Positions 16,827-24,082 of a DNA stretch of 42,260 nt are shown piece by piece. The position numbers were made by a program, and so were the translations under genes. The stretch's first letter is position 1, and the number at the start of each line of letters is the position of its first letter. Source of the DNA: JAABRU01 sp050180235 (GTDB lineage Bacteria; Desulfobacterota; Desulfobacteria; Desulfobacterales; Desulfococcaceae); NCBI GenBank assembly GCA_050180235.1, contig JBFXEJ010000050.1, positions 1 through 42,260 of the forward strand, written 5' to 3'. Under the pieces are notes generated by a model. It was not told where the DNA came from, ran no database searches, and worked only from the letters and a program-made list of their open reading frames with translations.

Positions 16827-18605
16827 TCACAGATTCAGCAGAGGATTAAGCCCAAACCACACACCGTCTTTGTCCTGATATTCAAACACAAAGTGACTGC
16901 ACACCAGGGATTCGTATTCTTTTTGTCCCACAGCAGACGGATTTTCCATCACTTTGTGCAGCAGATCTTTTTCATGGGGCTGAATTTTTCTCATAAGCTC
17001 ATCCCGCTGTTCCCGCAGCACCTCTTCCAGAGTATTTGGGGGAAAAGGCGGATCATTTTTCTGCAGGCAGGTGAAAAGCAGGCGCATGAGATTGCCTGCA
17101 CTGCCCCCGCTCATGCGGCATACAGTCTCCAGCATTTCCGGTTTTTCAAACAAAGCATGAGCCATTTTTATGCGTTCCGCCTCATCCGCATCCGGAAAAG
17201 CCCTTGTCATCACAGTCTGTTTCAGCAGATGCAGGCCTTTTTCATAAATCTCCCCGTTTCTGGACAGAACCGGAACCATTGCCAGCACTTTGGGTTTGTC
17301 ACTGAAATGCTGTTTCAGATTTTCTGATTCACCGGAATACATCAGGCTCAGGGGAACAGTGAAGATGGTATGGCAGGCAGGCTGTCTGAGCATTTCCATC
17401 TGCTTGGGTTCATTCTGCGCGTGTTTCAGCATATGCTCCAAACCATCAGCAATCACCACCAGCCCGGACTTTCCCGCTTCTTTCACTTTCTGATCAGCAA
17501 GCGCAATGATTTCTCTGCTGATGCTGTCCGTGAGATGGTCTGCCCCGGATTCCGGCTTATCAGCTTTTGCAGTCAGATCAGATAGTTCATAATCAATATG
17601 TATTCCCTTTTCCCTCAGACTTTCGCCTGTCTTTTGGGCAATGAGCCGGAGCAGATCACTGAGGCCCTGTGTATCTGTGTCACTGCCGGAAGCAATATAA
17701 ACCGCATGGTAATTGTCATCCTCCAGTTCTTTTTTCAGACGCAGCAGTTCCGTGGATTTGCCGCAGCCGTCATGACCGGTGAGAATCTGGGAAACGGGTT
17801 TGTCTGAAAGGGAAATGGTGCGTTTGATTTCCCGGAGCAGACTGCCGGAGCGCACAGAGGAAAAATCAATATAGTATTTCCGGTCTTCCTCTTTGGATAT
17901 ATCCAGTGTGTATGCGGGATTGCAGCCCCGGAAAAAGCGTTTCACATCAACAGATGTTTTCCGGAATATTTTTCCCGGAGCTGAAACTGCTTTGCACGGT
18001 TCCAGATGTCTTTTCAGAAAATCTTCCAGTTCCCTGAGTGACATAGTGTAAAAATGATTGCAGTGGGGAATGACTTCCAGAACCGCATCCGGCTGGCACC
18101 GGGTGAGCATTTTTTGCACATTTTCCACAGATGCAAATTCATCCTTATCTCCGCAGATGACCAGACAGGGACAGGGAATGGCCTGCACGTTTTCAAAACT
18201 CAGCAAATCCACAGGCGGCGATACCATGAGCATCCGGCAAATCTTTTCGGCTTTGCAGTCCATATGCGCATTTACCCAGGCTCCAAAGGAATATCCGGCC
18301 AGTTCCACTTCTTTAATGCCCTGTGCATACAGATACGCGATGGCAGCCCGGACATCGGTCTGAACTCCCATGCTTTTATCATCATGCACGCCTTTGCTGC
18401 CGCCCACTCCCCTGAAATTGAAGCGCAGGGTGGTATATCCTTTTTTCCGGTATTCCTCCAGAATGCTTTTGACCACATAATTGTCCATATCCCCGCCGTA
18501 AAGAGGATGGGGATGGGTAATGATTACGCCTCTGTCTGCATTGCTATGATCCAAAAATCCTTCCAGACGGTATGGCCCGGAATGAAACCGGATTCGTTCT
18601 TCCAT
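16827..18605 (-). CDS. Alpha/beta hydrolase fused to a P-loop NTPase
   Basis: 592 residues in two parts. Residues 1-~200 are an alpha/beta hydrolase of the short dienelactone-hydrolase/YfbR-like kind: HPHPLYGGDMDN near 31, FNFRGVGGSKG (~63), nucleophile elbow GYSFGAW (Ser106), acid ICGDKDEF (~D155) and HCNHFY (His184). Residues ~235-592 are a P-loop ATPase with DFSSVRSGSLLREI, Walker A GHDGCGKSTELLRL (277-) and Walker B LVVIADGLE (382-390), of the AAA/STAND-like type seen in cyanobacteria and Desulfobacterota. AAGGAGC precedes the ATG. It starts 64 bases after the Memo-AMMECR1 gene and is likely co-transcribed with it. Substrate and role are unknown. Confidence 0.8.
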   Translation of the reverse strand: MEERIRFHSGPYRLEGFLDHSNADRGVIITHPHPLYGGDMDNYVVKSILEEYRKKGYTTLRFNFRGVGGSKGVHDDKSMGVQTDVRAAIAYLYAQGIKEVELAGYSFGAWVNAHMDCKAEKICRMLMVSPPVDLLSFENVQAIPCPCLVICGDKDEFASVENVQKMLTRCQPDAVLEVIPHCNHFYTMSLRELEDFLKRHLEPCKAVSAPGKIFRKTSVDVKRFFRGCNPAYTLDISKEEDRKYYIDFSSVRSGSLLREIKRTISLSDKPVSQILTGHDGCGKSTELLRLKKELEDDNYHAVYIASGSDTDTQGLSDLLRLIAQKTGESLREKGIHIDYELSDLTAKADKPESGADHLTDSISREIIALADQKVKEAGKSGLVVIADGLEHMLKHAQNEPKQMEMLRQPACHTIFTVPLSLMYSGESENLKQHFSDKPKVLAMVPVLSRNGEIYEKGLHLLKQTVMTRAFPDADEAERIKMAHALFEKPEMLETVCRMSGGSAGNLMRLLFTCLQKNDPPFPPNTLEEVLREQRDELMRKIQPHEKDLLHKVMENPSAVGQKEYESLVCSHFVFEYQDKDGVWFGLNPLLNL

Positions 18606-18669
18606 GATATTTTCTGCTCCTTATGATTGATGAAAATCCGGTTCCCGCACAAAAGGGCGCCGGACAGTT

Positions 18670-20199
18670 TTATTTGAACTCATGCTCACTGAACACAGTG
18701 GCCTGAAATGTGAAAAAACGGGTATCCTCTTTCCATGCGTCTGCGTCCAGCCCGGCTTTCTGACAGAGATGCTCCAGCATCTGATCCCGGTTCCATCCCT
18801 GCTCCGGAGCCACCTGTGGCAGAAATACAGCGGATCTTCCGTGTTTTCGGATCAGAACCCCGTCCCTGCCCACAGCAATCTGTTCAGGCCCGGACACTTC
18901 CCGGAAAGGTGTCAGAACCGATATTTCAATTTCACACCGGGGCAGTTCCGCAGCCGCAAGGGGGCTGAACCGTGAATCCTGAAAAGCCGCGTGCAAAGCC
19001 ATTTCCCCCACCACCTGACACAATGGGCGATCTTCTGCCATATGACCGATGCAGCCCCGCAAATCACCCTGTTTTTTTAATGTGACAAACGCACCCTGTT
19101 TATACCACAGTTGCCTGTCAAATCCCCGTGCCAGAGGCACGGTTTCCGAATCCAGATACTGCGCAATGGTTTTCCGTGCAAATGTCAGCAGTGCTTTTTT
19201 CTGTGCATCATTGAGATCTGCCGGGCTGTCTGATTCCGGCACAAAAGGCTCCGGTATCTGCGCACTGCAATGCTGAGAAACCGTAAATGCAATGGCTCCG
19301 TATCCCACGACCCGATCCCGGTTTCCCACAGCAGTATCACCCGAATTCGCGTAACTGATAATCCGTCCGCAGTTCGCACCCAAAGATTTGGCTGCGGATA
19401 TGGCTGCCATCACCGGAGCCAGACCGCATGCGCATGTGGAAAGATTGGCAATTCCTTTTTTTTCCTGCTTCTGCACAATCTCACGCACGCGTGCAGGATC
19501 AAAAGAAATCATGGCTTCCAGAGTATTCCGATCTGCTGCAACCGCGTCCTCATAAGCCGGATAATGGGACAGATCCGTGCTGGCCACAATCAGCGCACTG
19601 CGGCTGCGGATTACCTCTGCCAGTTTTTTGCCAAAACGATCACATGTTTCCGGATCGTCTGCTGCCACAATGGCCGGAAGAATTTTCACTCCCGGAAAAA
19701 GGATCTGCACAAAGGGAATCATCACTTCCGCAGAATGCTCTTTTTCATGCGCGGCTTTGTGAAAAGAAATATCACTGCTTCCTGCCATAAGTGCATCCGC
19801 AGCTTTTTCATCAATTTCCGCCACTCCCAGAGGCGTCCGAAATCCGCCTGCGGGATAAACGGAGATTCCGCTGAATCCGGGTGCAGAATGATTGGTTCCC
19901 AGCAGGACAATGAGATCATATTCATTATTTGCGGTCTGCGCAAATGCGTCCGCGCAGATTTGTCCGGAATAGATATATCCGGCATGAGGCGCGGCAATGG
20001 CAATGGGACGTTCTCCTTTTGCCGGAAGTGCATCATCCATAAAATGCCGGACTGCCCGCGACAGTTTTTCAGGATCAGAGGGATAAAAACGCCCGGAAAC
20101 CGCAGTCTCCCGTATATCTGCGGCAGATACTGGCGGCAATACCACTGAATGAAAAAAAATCAATGTGATCGCAATGAACAAAAAATAATGATGTTTCAT
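18670..20199 (-). CDS. Memo + AMMECR1 fusion (AmmeMemoRadiSam system B and A) with signal peptide
   Basis: Residues 1-~27 form a Sec-type signal (hydrophobic core FLFIAITLIFFHSVV, then PPVSAAD). Residues ~30-310 are a Memo domain: APHAGYIYSG (His72), LLGTNHS (His104), STDLSHYP (His212) and STCACG (Cys256/258), the conserved metal-site residues. Residues ~330-509 are an AMMECR1 domain, with the motif GDLRGCIGH (~378) and FSPLAAAELPRCEIEISVL. In the AmmeMemoRadiSam set a radical SAM enzyme is the third partner; none is in the window. A signal peptide is unexpected for a fusion whose relatives are mostly cytoplasmic. GGAGG precedes the ATG. Confidence 0.88.
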   Translation of the reverse strand: MKHHYFLFIAITLIFFHSVVLPPVSAADIRETAVSGRFYPSDPEKLSRAVRHFMDDALPAKGERPIAIAAPHAGYIYSGQICADAFAQTANNEYDLIVLLGTNHSAPGFSGISVYPAGGFRTPLGVAEIDEKAADALMAGSSDISFHKAAHEKEHSAEVMIPFVQILFPGVKILPAIVAADDPETCDRFGKKLAEVIRSRSALIVASTDLSHYPAYEDAVAADRNTLEAMISFDPARVREIVQKQEKKGIANLSTCACGLAPVMAAISAAKSLGANCGRIISYANSGDTAVGNRDRVVGYGAIAFTVSQHCSAQIPEPFVPESDSPADLNDAQKKALLTFARKTIAQYLDSETVPLARGFDRQLWYKQGAFVTLKKQGDLRGCIGHMAEDRPLCQVVGEMALHAAFQDSRFSPLAAAELPRCEIEISVLTPFREVSGPEQIAVGRDGVLIRKHGRSAVFLPQVAPEQGWNRDQMLEHLCQKAGLDADAWKEDTRFFTFQATVFSEHEFK

Positions 20200-20451
20200 T
20201 TCATACCTCCGTTTTTATGTCTGCAAATGGTGAACGGCCGTTTTATTGCATGATACATCTGATTGTAATCACATTTTTTTTCCGTTCATCCGTCCTGAGC
20301 AGCTTCCGCTGCCTTATGTCCATAATCTCCACTCCGGTACAGTCAGGTGTGACGCTCAGAGAATAGGGATAAGCAGGGGAATATGTCAAGTCAAATTGTT
20401 TGGCATCCTGAAAAATCTGTGTCAGAAAACAGTTGAGGCGAAGATATGAGG

Positions 20452-20570
20452 TAATACCAAATCGTTTTCAAAATTCGGGGAATGCCTCTTTTTTTTAACC
20501 ACGAAAGACACGGACAGCACGAAAAAAACAGAATTTGCTATGCCCATGTTTTGAAAGCGAATTGGTATAA
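20452..20570. repeat. MITE-like inverted-repeat element, 119 bp
   Basis: TAATACCAAATCGTTTTCAA... at the left and ...TTGAAAGCGAATTGGTATAA at the right are 22-base terminal inverted repeats with a few mismatches. The interior contains AACCACGAAAGACACGGACA, a version of the 'AACCACGAAAGACACGAAA' repeat common in environmental bacterial genomes. It has no coding capacity. Confidence 0.65.
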
Positions 20571-20598
20571 GTAGGCAAACGAAATTTTTCGTGTATTC

Positions 20599-20633
20599 AA
20601 AAAACCGGATTTTTCCGAAAAATCCGGTTTTTT
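20599..20633. terminator. CCGGATTTTT hairpin, repeat family copy 2
   Basis: AAAAAACCGGATTTTT pairs with AAAAATCCGGTTTTTT around CCG. A/T runs on both flanks make it a possible bidirectional terminator. Unlike copy 1, it shares about 20 further upstream bases (CGAAATTTTTCGTGTATTCA) with copy 3, so it is part of a dispersed repeat rather than an independent hairpin. Confidence 0.65.
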
Positions 20634-20995
20634 CTTATAAAAGGCCCTGCGTGAAAAAAAGTACACTGAGGCTGTTTCAAAAAATGAATATACCGGGCTG
20701 CCTGACTTTATCCGGCAAAATTACGCGGATGGTGGTTCCCAAACCGGCTGCCAGTCTTTTTTTTCCCCGGAGTTACGCAGAGTTTTTCACGGAGTCATAC
20801 AAAGTTTTTTCTCTGTCTGAAATTCAGATTTAAAAAAATCAGCCGGATTGATCCGCTGCACTCAGGATCATCCGTGATATTCTTTTCATGGAAACAGCTT
20901 GAGCTCGCTCTGATGCACAGGACAACAGGTCTTTTTGGGGTCAGAAAAGGGAACAGTTTTTTCCCTGTACTTCTTTTTTCCGGTAATATGAAACA

Positions 20996-21025
20996 GAAAA
21001 AGGGTTGCGGAATTTCCGCAACCCT
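20996..21025 (-). terminator. Terminator of tRNA-Lys
   Basis: The palindrome GGGTTGCGGAAATTCCGCAACCC is followed on the minus strand by UUUUU. It begins about 13 bases past the tRNA 3' end. The plus-strand side also has a T7 run a few bases later. Confidence 0.8.
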
Positions 21026-21038
21026 CTGATTTTTTTGA

Positions 21039-21112
21039 TGGGCCGTATTGGAATCGAACCAATAACCTACTGATTAAGAGTCAGGTGCTCTGCCTAGTTG
21101 AGCTAACGGCCC
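21039..21112 (-). tRNA. tRNA-Lys (anticodon CTT)
   Basis: On the minus strand the acceptor GGGCCGT pairs with ACGGCCC. The D-arm AGCTC...GAGC, the anticodon stem CTGACT-CTT-AATCAG and the T-arm with GGTTCGATTCC are all present. The discriminator is A, and CCA is not encoded. It reads AAG lysine codons. It lies about 70 bases downstream of lpxD on the same strand. Confidence 0.95.
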
Positions 21113-21182
21113 CCGAATAAAAAATATACTTTACCATTCTTTTCCCAAAAGTCAACAAAAAATTTCCGGGCTGTGGTAAAAA

Positions 21183-22232
21183 TTACCTTCTGTCTGTGCT
21201 GTTTTTGTCCGCATCCGCTGTTTCTGCCAGTTTTTTCTCCATTTTTCTGAGGCTTTTCCAAATATCAGGCAGTGATTTGATCAGGGAATAGGCCCTTTTT
21301 GCCTTCAAAGCCTCAAATGCGGGGGAACCGAATATTTTCATTCCGTCCGGAATATCGTCACCAACACCGGACTGGGCGCCGATCATGACACCATTGCCGA
21401 TTTTCAGATGTCCGGCAATGCCCACCTGTCCGCCTGCCACACAGTGATGTCCCATGACCACAGATCCCGCAATTCCCACCTGCGGAACCAGCAGGCAGTG
21501 CGGCCCAATCCGTGTGCCGTGACCGATGACCACATGATCCCCCACCTTGCAGCCTTTGCCGATTACCGTATCATCCAGCGCGCCCCGTTCAATGGCACAG
21601 CCCGCGCCCAGTTCCGCATCATCTTCAATAATCACTCTGCCGATATGGATGATTTTATGATGAATTCCCTTATGGGTGGCATATCCGAAACCGTCCTGTC
21701 CCACTGTGGAATTTGCATGGATTCTGACACGATTCCCGATTCTGCATCCCTCATACACCACCACATTTGGGAAAAGCACGCAGTCATCACCGATTTGGGC
21801 ATTTTTCCCCACAGATACGCCAGGATATATCCGGCATCCCCTGCCGATGACAGCGTTTTCCCCCACACTGACAAAATCCTCAATGCAGGTGTTTTCACCG
21901 ATCTGCGCGGTTTGGGCTATGGCAGATCTGGGACTGATGCGGTTTTCCGGCAAATCCCGGTTTCCGTAAAACAAATCCACTATCTGAGCAAATGCGTAAT
22001 AGGGATCTTCGGTAATCAGAAGAGAGGCGGGAGATTCCAGTTCCCCGGCAGCAATAATGGCAGATGCCTTTGTGCTCAGGCACAGTTTTTTGTATTTCCG
22101 GTTTGCCAGAAAGGTGATTTCCCCTTCTTTGGCGTTTTCCAGAGTGGAAACAGAGAGTATGGGAACGGCCGCATCTCCCCTTACACTGCCACCCACATAT
22201 GCGGCCAGTTCTCCCAGTGTTTTTGTTCTCAT
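21183..22232 (-). CDS. lpxD: UDP-3-O-(3-hydroxyacyl)glucosamine N-acyltransferase
   Basis: Adds the second hydroxyacyl chain in lipid A synthesis. It has an N-terminal uridine-binding domain (KTLGELAAYVGG, TFLANRKY), then a left-handed beta-helix of hexapeptide repeats from ~105 to ~310. That part contains ANSTVGQDGFGYA and IERGALDDTVIGKGCKVGDHVVIGHGTRIG, where the conserved GH is the catalytic His region. The C-terminal helix is KAKRAYSLIKSLP... . I start at the ATG preceded by GAAGGAG (349 residues); an in-frame ATG 33 bases upstream lacks such a site. fabZ and lpxA, often adjacent, are absent here. Confidence 0.93.
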   Translation of the reverse strand: MRTKTLGELAAYVGGSVRGDAAVPILSVSTLENAKEGEITFLANRKYKKLCLSTKASAIIAAGELESPASLLITEDPYYAFAQIVDLFYGNRDLPENRISPRSAIAQTAQIGENTCIEDFVSVGENAVIGRGCRIYPGVSVGKNAQIGDDCVLFPNVVVYEGCRIGNRVRIHANSTVGQDGFGYATHKGIHHKIIHIGRVIIEDDAELGAGCAIERGALDDTVIGKGCKVGDHVVIGHGTRIGPHCLLVPQVGIAGSVVMGHHCVAGGQVGIAGHLKIGNGVMIGAQSGVGDDIPDGMKIFGSPAFEALKAKRAYSLIKSLPDIWKSLRKMEKKLAETADADKNSTDRR

Positions 22233-22275
22233 ATTTTTTGCTCCTTCAAAATGGCGGTCAGGCATTTATACAAAA

Positions 22276-22305
22276 GCAATGGCAGGTTCGGGAACCTGCC
22301 ATTGC
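22276..22305 (-). terminator. Perfect 14-bp hairpin between SH3-protein gene and lpxD
   Basis: GCAATGGCAGGTTC and GAACCTGCCATTGC pair perfectly around GG. On the minus strand a short TTTT follows. It lies about 55 bases past the stop of the His-rich gene and ~45 before the lpxD start, so it probably ends the former's transcript. Confidence 0.7.
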
Positions 22306-22360
22306 ATAAATCTTTATATAGCAGTATTGTCAGAAGGGGGCAACGGAGAAAACATAAAAA

Positions 22361-23239
22361 TCATCCGCTCCATCTTGTCGTGAAACGGCTTACAACCCAG
22401 CCGGATTCCCCCCCCGCAGTCTGAACATAAAGCCATCCCTCTTTTTCTCCCCTTACAGTCAGAGAATCACCCTGCACAACCTGGAGGATGACCGGATAAT
22501 CAAATCCGGGCCCGGATCGCACATTCAGAACCTGTGTTGTGACAGAAACCTGATCAGCTTCCCCGGAAAGGGGCGGTGTCACCACAGGAATATTCTGCAC
22601 CACAGGCGGTTCTGTAACCACATAACCGGACGGAACCTCTTTGTAATATATGCCATCGTTGTGATAATACACGGTTCCGCCCACATTGATGCTTGAATAT
22701 CCCAGGGGAAGAGAGACAAACACTGTCCCCACAGACGGGCTTACAAATACGGAACCGGATTCCCACCCGGAATAATATCCGAACCAGGGCCAGAAAAAAT
22801 TTGCACCCAGCCCGATATGGACTCTGGGATTATGATACCGGTGATGATAAACCGGAGGCCTGTGATGATAAACCGGGGGCCGATGGTAATGAACCGGGGG
22901 CCTGTGGTGGTAAACCGGGGGCCTGTGGTGATAAACCGGAGGCCGGTGATGATGAACCGGAGGCCGGTGATGATGAACCGAAGGCCGGTGATGATGAACC
23001 GAAGGCCGGTAATCCGGTTTGTGCCTCGGTTCATACCGGGGACTGTGGCGATCCTCCTGCCCCTGATTATGGTTCCGGACGACGGAGGCTCCGTTATTGT
23101 GACGGAAATCACTTCTGCCATTTTTTACATCCTGATGATCCCGGACGGCATACGCGCTGCCGGTGAAGACAAACACCATCACCACAACTGCTGTGACAAA
23201 ACAGATACATTGGGATGCTGCGGATTTGATTTTTTTCAT
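22361..23239 (-). CDS. Exported His-rich repeat protein with DUF6515-like and SH3 domains
   Basis: 292 residues. A signal peptide (to ~31, GSAYAV) is followed by a polar, His/Arg-rich stretch. Eight tandem heptads of the form RP(P/S)V(H/Y)(H/Y)H follow at 78-133. Next is a hydrophobic/aromatic segment (NFFWPWFGYYSGW) and a DUF6515-like part (LPLGYSSINVGGTVYYHNDGIYY, GYVVTEPP). A bacterial SH3 domain ends it (~230-287: VLNVRSGPGFDYPVILQVVQGD, GWLYVQ, GWVV). SH3b domains often bind peptidoglycan; the His repeats could bind metal. It is probably envelope-located with unknown function. A promoter is not evident. Confidence 0.75.
   Translation of the reverse strand: MKKIKSAASQCICFVTAVVVMVFVFTGSAYAVRDHQDVKNGRSDFRHNNGASVVRNHNQGQEDRHSPRYEPRHKPDYRPSVHHHRPSVHHHRPPVHHHRPPVYHHRPPVYHHRPPVHYHRPPVYHHRPPVYHHRYHNPRVHIGLGANFFWPWFGYYSGWESGSVFVSPSVGTVFVSLPLGYSSINVGGTVYYHNDGIYYKEVPSGYVVTEPPVVQNIPVVTPPLSGEADQVSVTTQVLNVRSGPGFDYPVILQVVQGDSLTVRGEKEGWLYVQTAGGESGWVVSRFTTRWSG
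22841..23008 (-). repeat. Tandem 21-bp coding repeats (eight units)
   Basis: Eight 21-bp units encode the RP(P/S)V(H/Y)(H/Y)H heptads. The units are highly similar (for example CGATGGTAATGAACCGGGGG on the plus strand), so the copy number may vary between strains by slippage in multiples of seven residues without shifting the frame. Confidence 0.85.
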
Positions 23240-23588
23240 AGCTCCCCTCCTTATTTATCGGATAAACATGTCTTCTGCAAGAATGAAGACTTTTGCCTGT
23301 ATATTTTGACGATAATCATGCTGAAAAGGTTTACAGGTTTTTGCAGTTATTCTGCTGAAACAAATATTTTTAATTATAAAAGCGTGATCAGACGCACAGC
23401 GACCGTAAGAGATTCGGATGCATGGCGTTACAATCTCGCCTTTATCTGATTGTCCGCATTGCAGATTCCGGAAATCGTTTCCCATAAATTTTTTTTGTTT
23501 GACACTGCGGTATTGTCTGTCATATTTTCCTTAAATCCGGTATGAGAAGGTTTTTCATAAGTACTCGACCGAAAATTTCCGTGTATTT

Positions 23589-23623
23589 AAAAAACCGGAT
23601 TTTCCCGAAAAATCCGGTTTTTC
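23589..23623. terminator. CCGGATTTTT hairpin, repeat family copy 3
   Basis: AAAAAACCGGATTTTCCC pairs with GAAAAATCCGGTTTTT. Upstream bases CGAAAATTTCCGTGTATTTA match those before copy 2. It is distant from any stop codon, which favours a dispersed repeat over a dedicated terminator. Confidence 0.6.
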
Positions 23624-23719
23624 GTAAAATTTATGTCTGAAAATATATGGAAACGTACTTATTATGTTTGCAAACTGCCTGATATTGCGCTTTTATATGA
23701 AAACTCATCATAATTCACT

Positions 23720-23855
23720 TTACGCGGCCCTTTCAGAAATCAGAAACTTATCCGCTTTCGCCGGGTGATGCCGTTGCGTAACATGAGATTATAACTGATG
23801 TTACGCCGGATCGTCAAAGAGAATAACTGCCTGATTTTTGGAAAGGCTGCGTAAC
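23720..23855. repeat. TTACGCAGCC element cluster, copies C and D
   Basis: Two short units lie back to back. Unit C runs from TTACGCGGCCCTTTCAGAAA (23720) to GTTGCGTAAC (23782). Unit D runs from GTTACGCCGG (near 23800) to CTGATTTTTGGAAAGGCTGC plus GTAAC (23855). The complement of the last end, GTTACGCAGCCTTTCCAAAA, is almost identical to the left end of copy B at 13128. Both units lack the longer interior of copies A and B. Confidence 0.6.
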
Positions 23856-23934
23856 ATCAGATCATAACTGTGAGGATTGTGTGACGGCAGGTATTTCAGA
23901 AATTTGAAAAATCCATTTTTTGTTCATAAAACAT

Positions 23935-23967
23935 AAAAAGGATTTCCCGAAAGCGGAAAATCCTTTA
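23935..23967 (-). terminator. Terminator of tRNA-Thr
   Basis: AAAGGATTTTCCGC pairs with GGGAAATCCTTTTT around TTTC on the minus strand and ends in U residues. It begins about nine bases after the tRNA CCA end. Confidence 0.8.
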
Positions 23968-23975
23968 TTTTACGG

Positions 23976-24051
23976 TGGAGCCGACGATCGGAATCGAACC
24001 GATGACCTGCTGATTACGAATCAGCTGCTCTGCCATCTGAGCTACGTCGGC
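23976..24051 (-). tRNA. tRNA-Thr (anticodon CGT)
   Basis: On the minus strand the acceptor GCCGACG pairs with CGTCGGC. The D-arm AGCTCAGATGGCAGAGC, anticodon arm CTGATT-CGT-AATCAG, T-arm GGTTCGATTCC and an encoded CCA are present. It reads ACG threonine codons. It is divergent from mfd, with only ~30 bases between the tRNA 5' end and the mfd ATG, so the two promoter regions must overlap the genes. Confidence 0.95.
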
Positions 24052-24082
24052 ATGGCTGACATTTAAGAAGAAATCTTTTACT

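Larger units (their letters stand above)
20200..21000. other. 800-bp gap, repeat-rich, no gene
   Basis: Upstream of the Memo-AMMECR1 gene and downstream of tRNA-Lys. It contains a 119-bp inverted-repeat element, the second CCGGATTTTT hairpin, and a degenerate GGAGTTACGCAGAGTTTTTC stretch near 20769. The first ~150 bases presumably carry the promoter of the leftward Memo gene; I cannot assign boxes. Confidence 0.4.
23240..23934. other. Repeat-rich gap before tRNA-Thr
   Basis: Contains the presumed leftward promoter of the His-rich gene, the third CCGGATTTTT hairpin, and a cluster of TTACGC-type ends. No open frame here looks like a gene; those that extend in from the His repeats are shadows of the repeat. 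Confidence 0.4.

Noticed and set aside
22693..23449. Plus-strand frames with Arg/Pro/Asn or Asp/Glu/Lys repeats over the His-rich gene
   Set aside because: They are shadows of the 21-bp repeat on the other strand. The minus-strand frame has a signal peptide and an SH3 domain and is clearly the gene.
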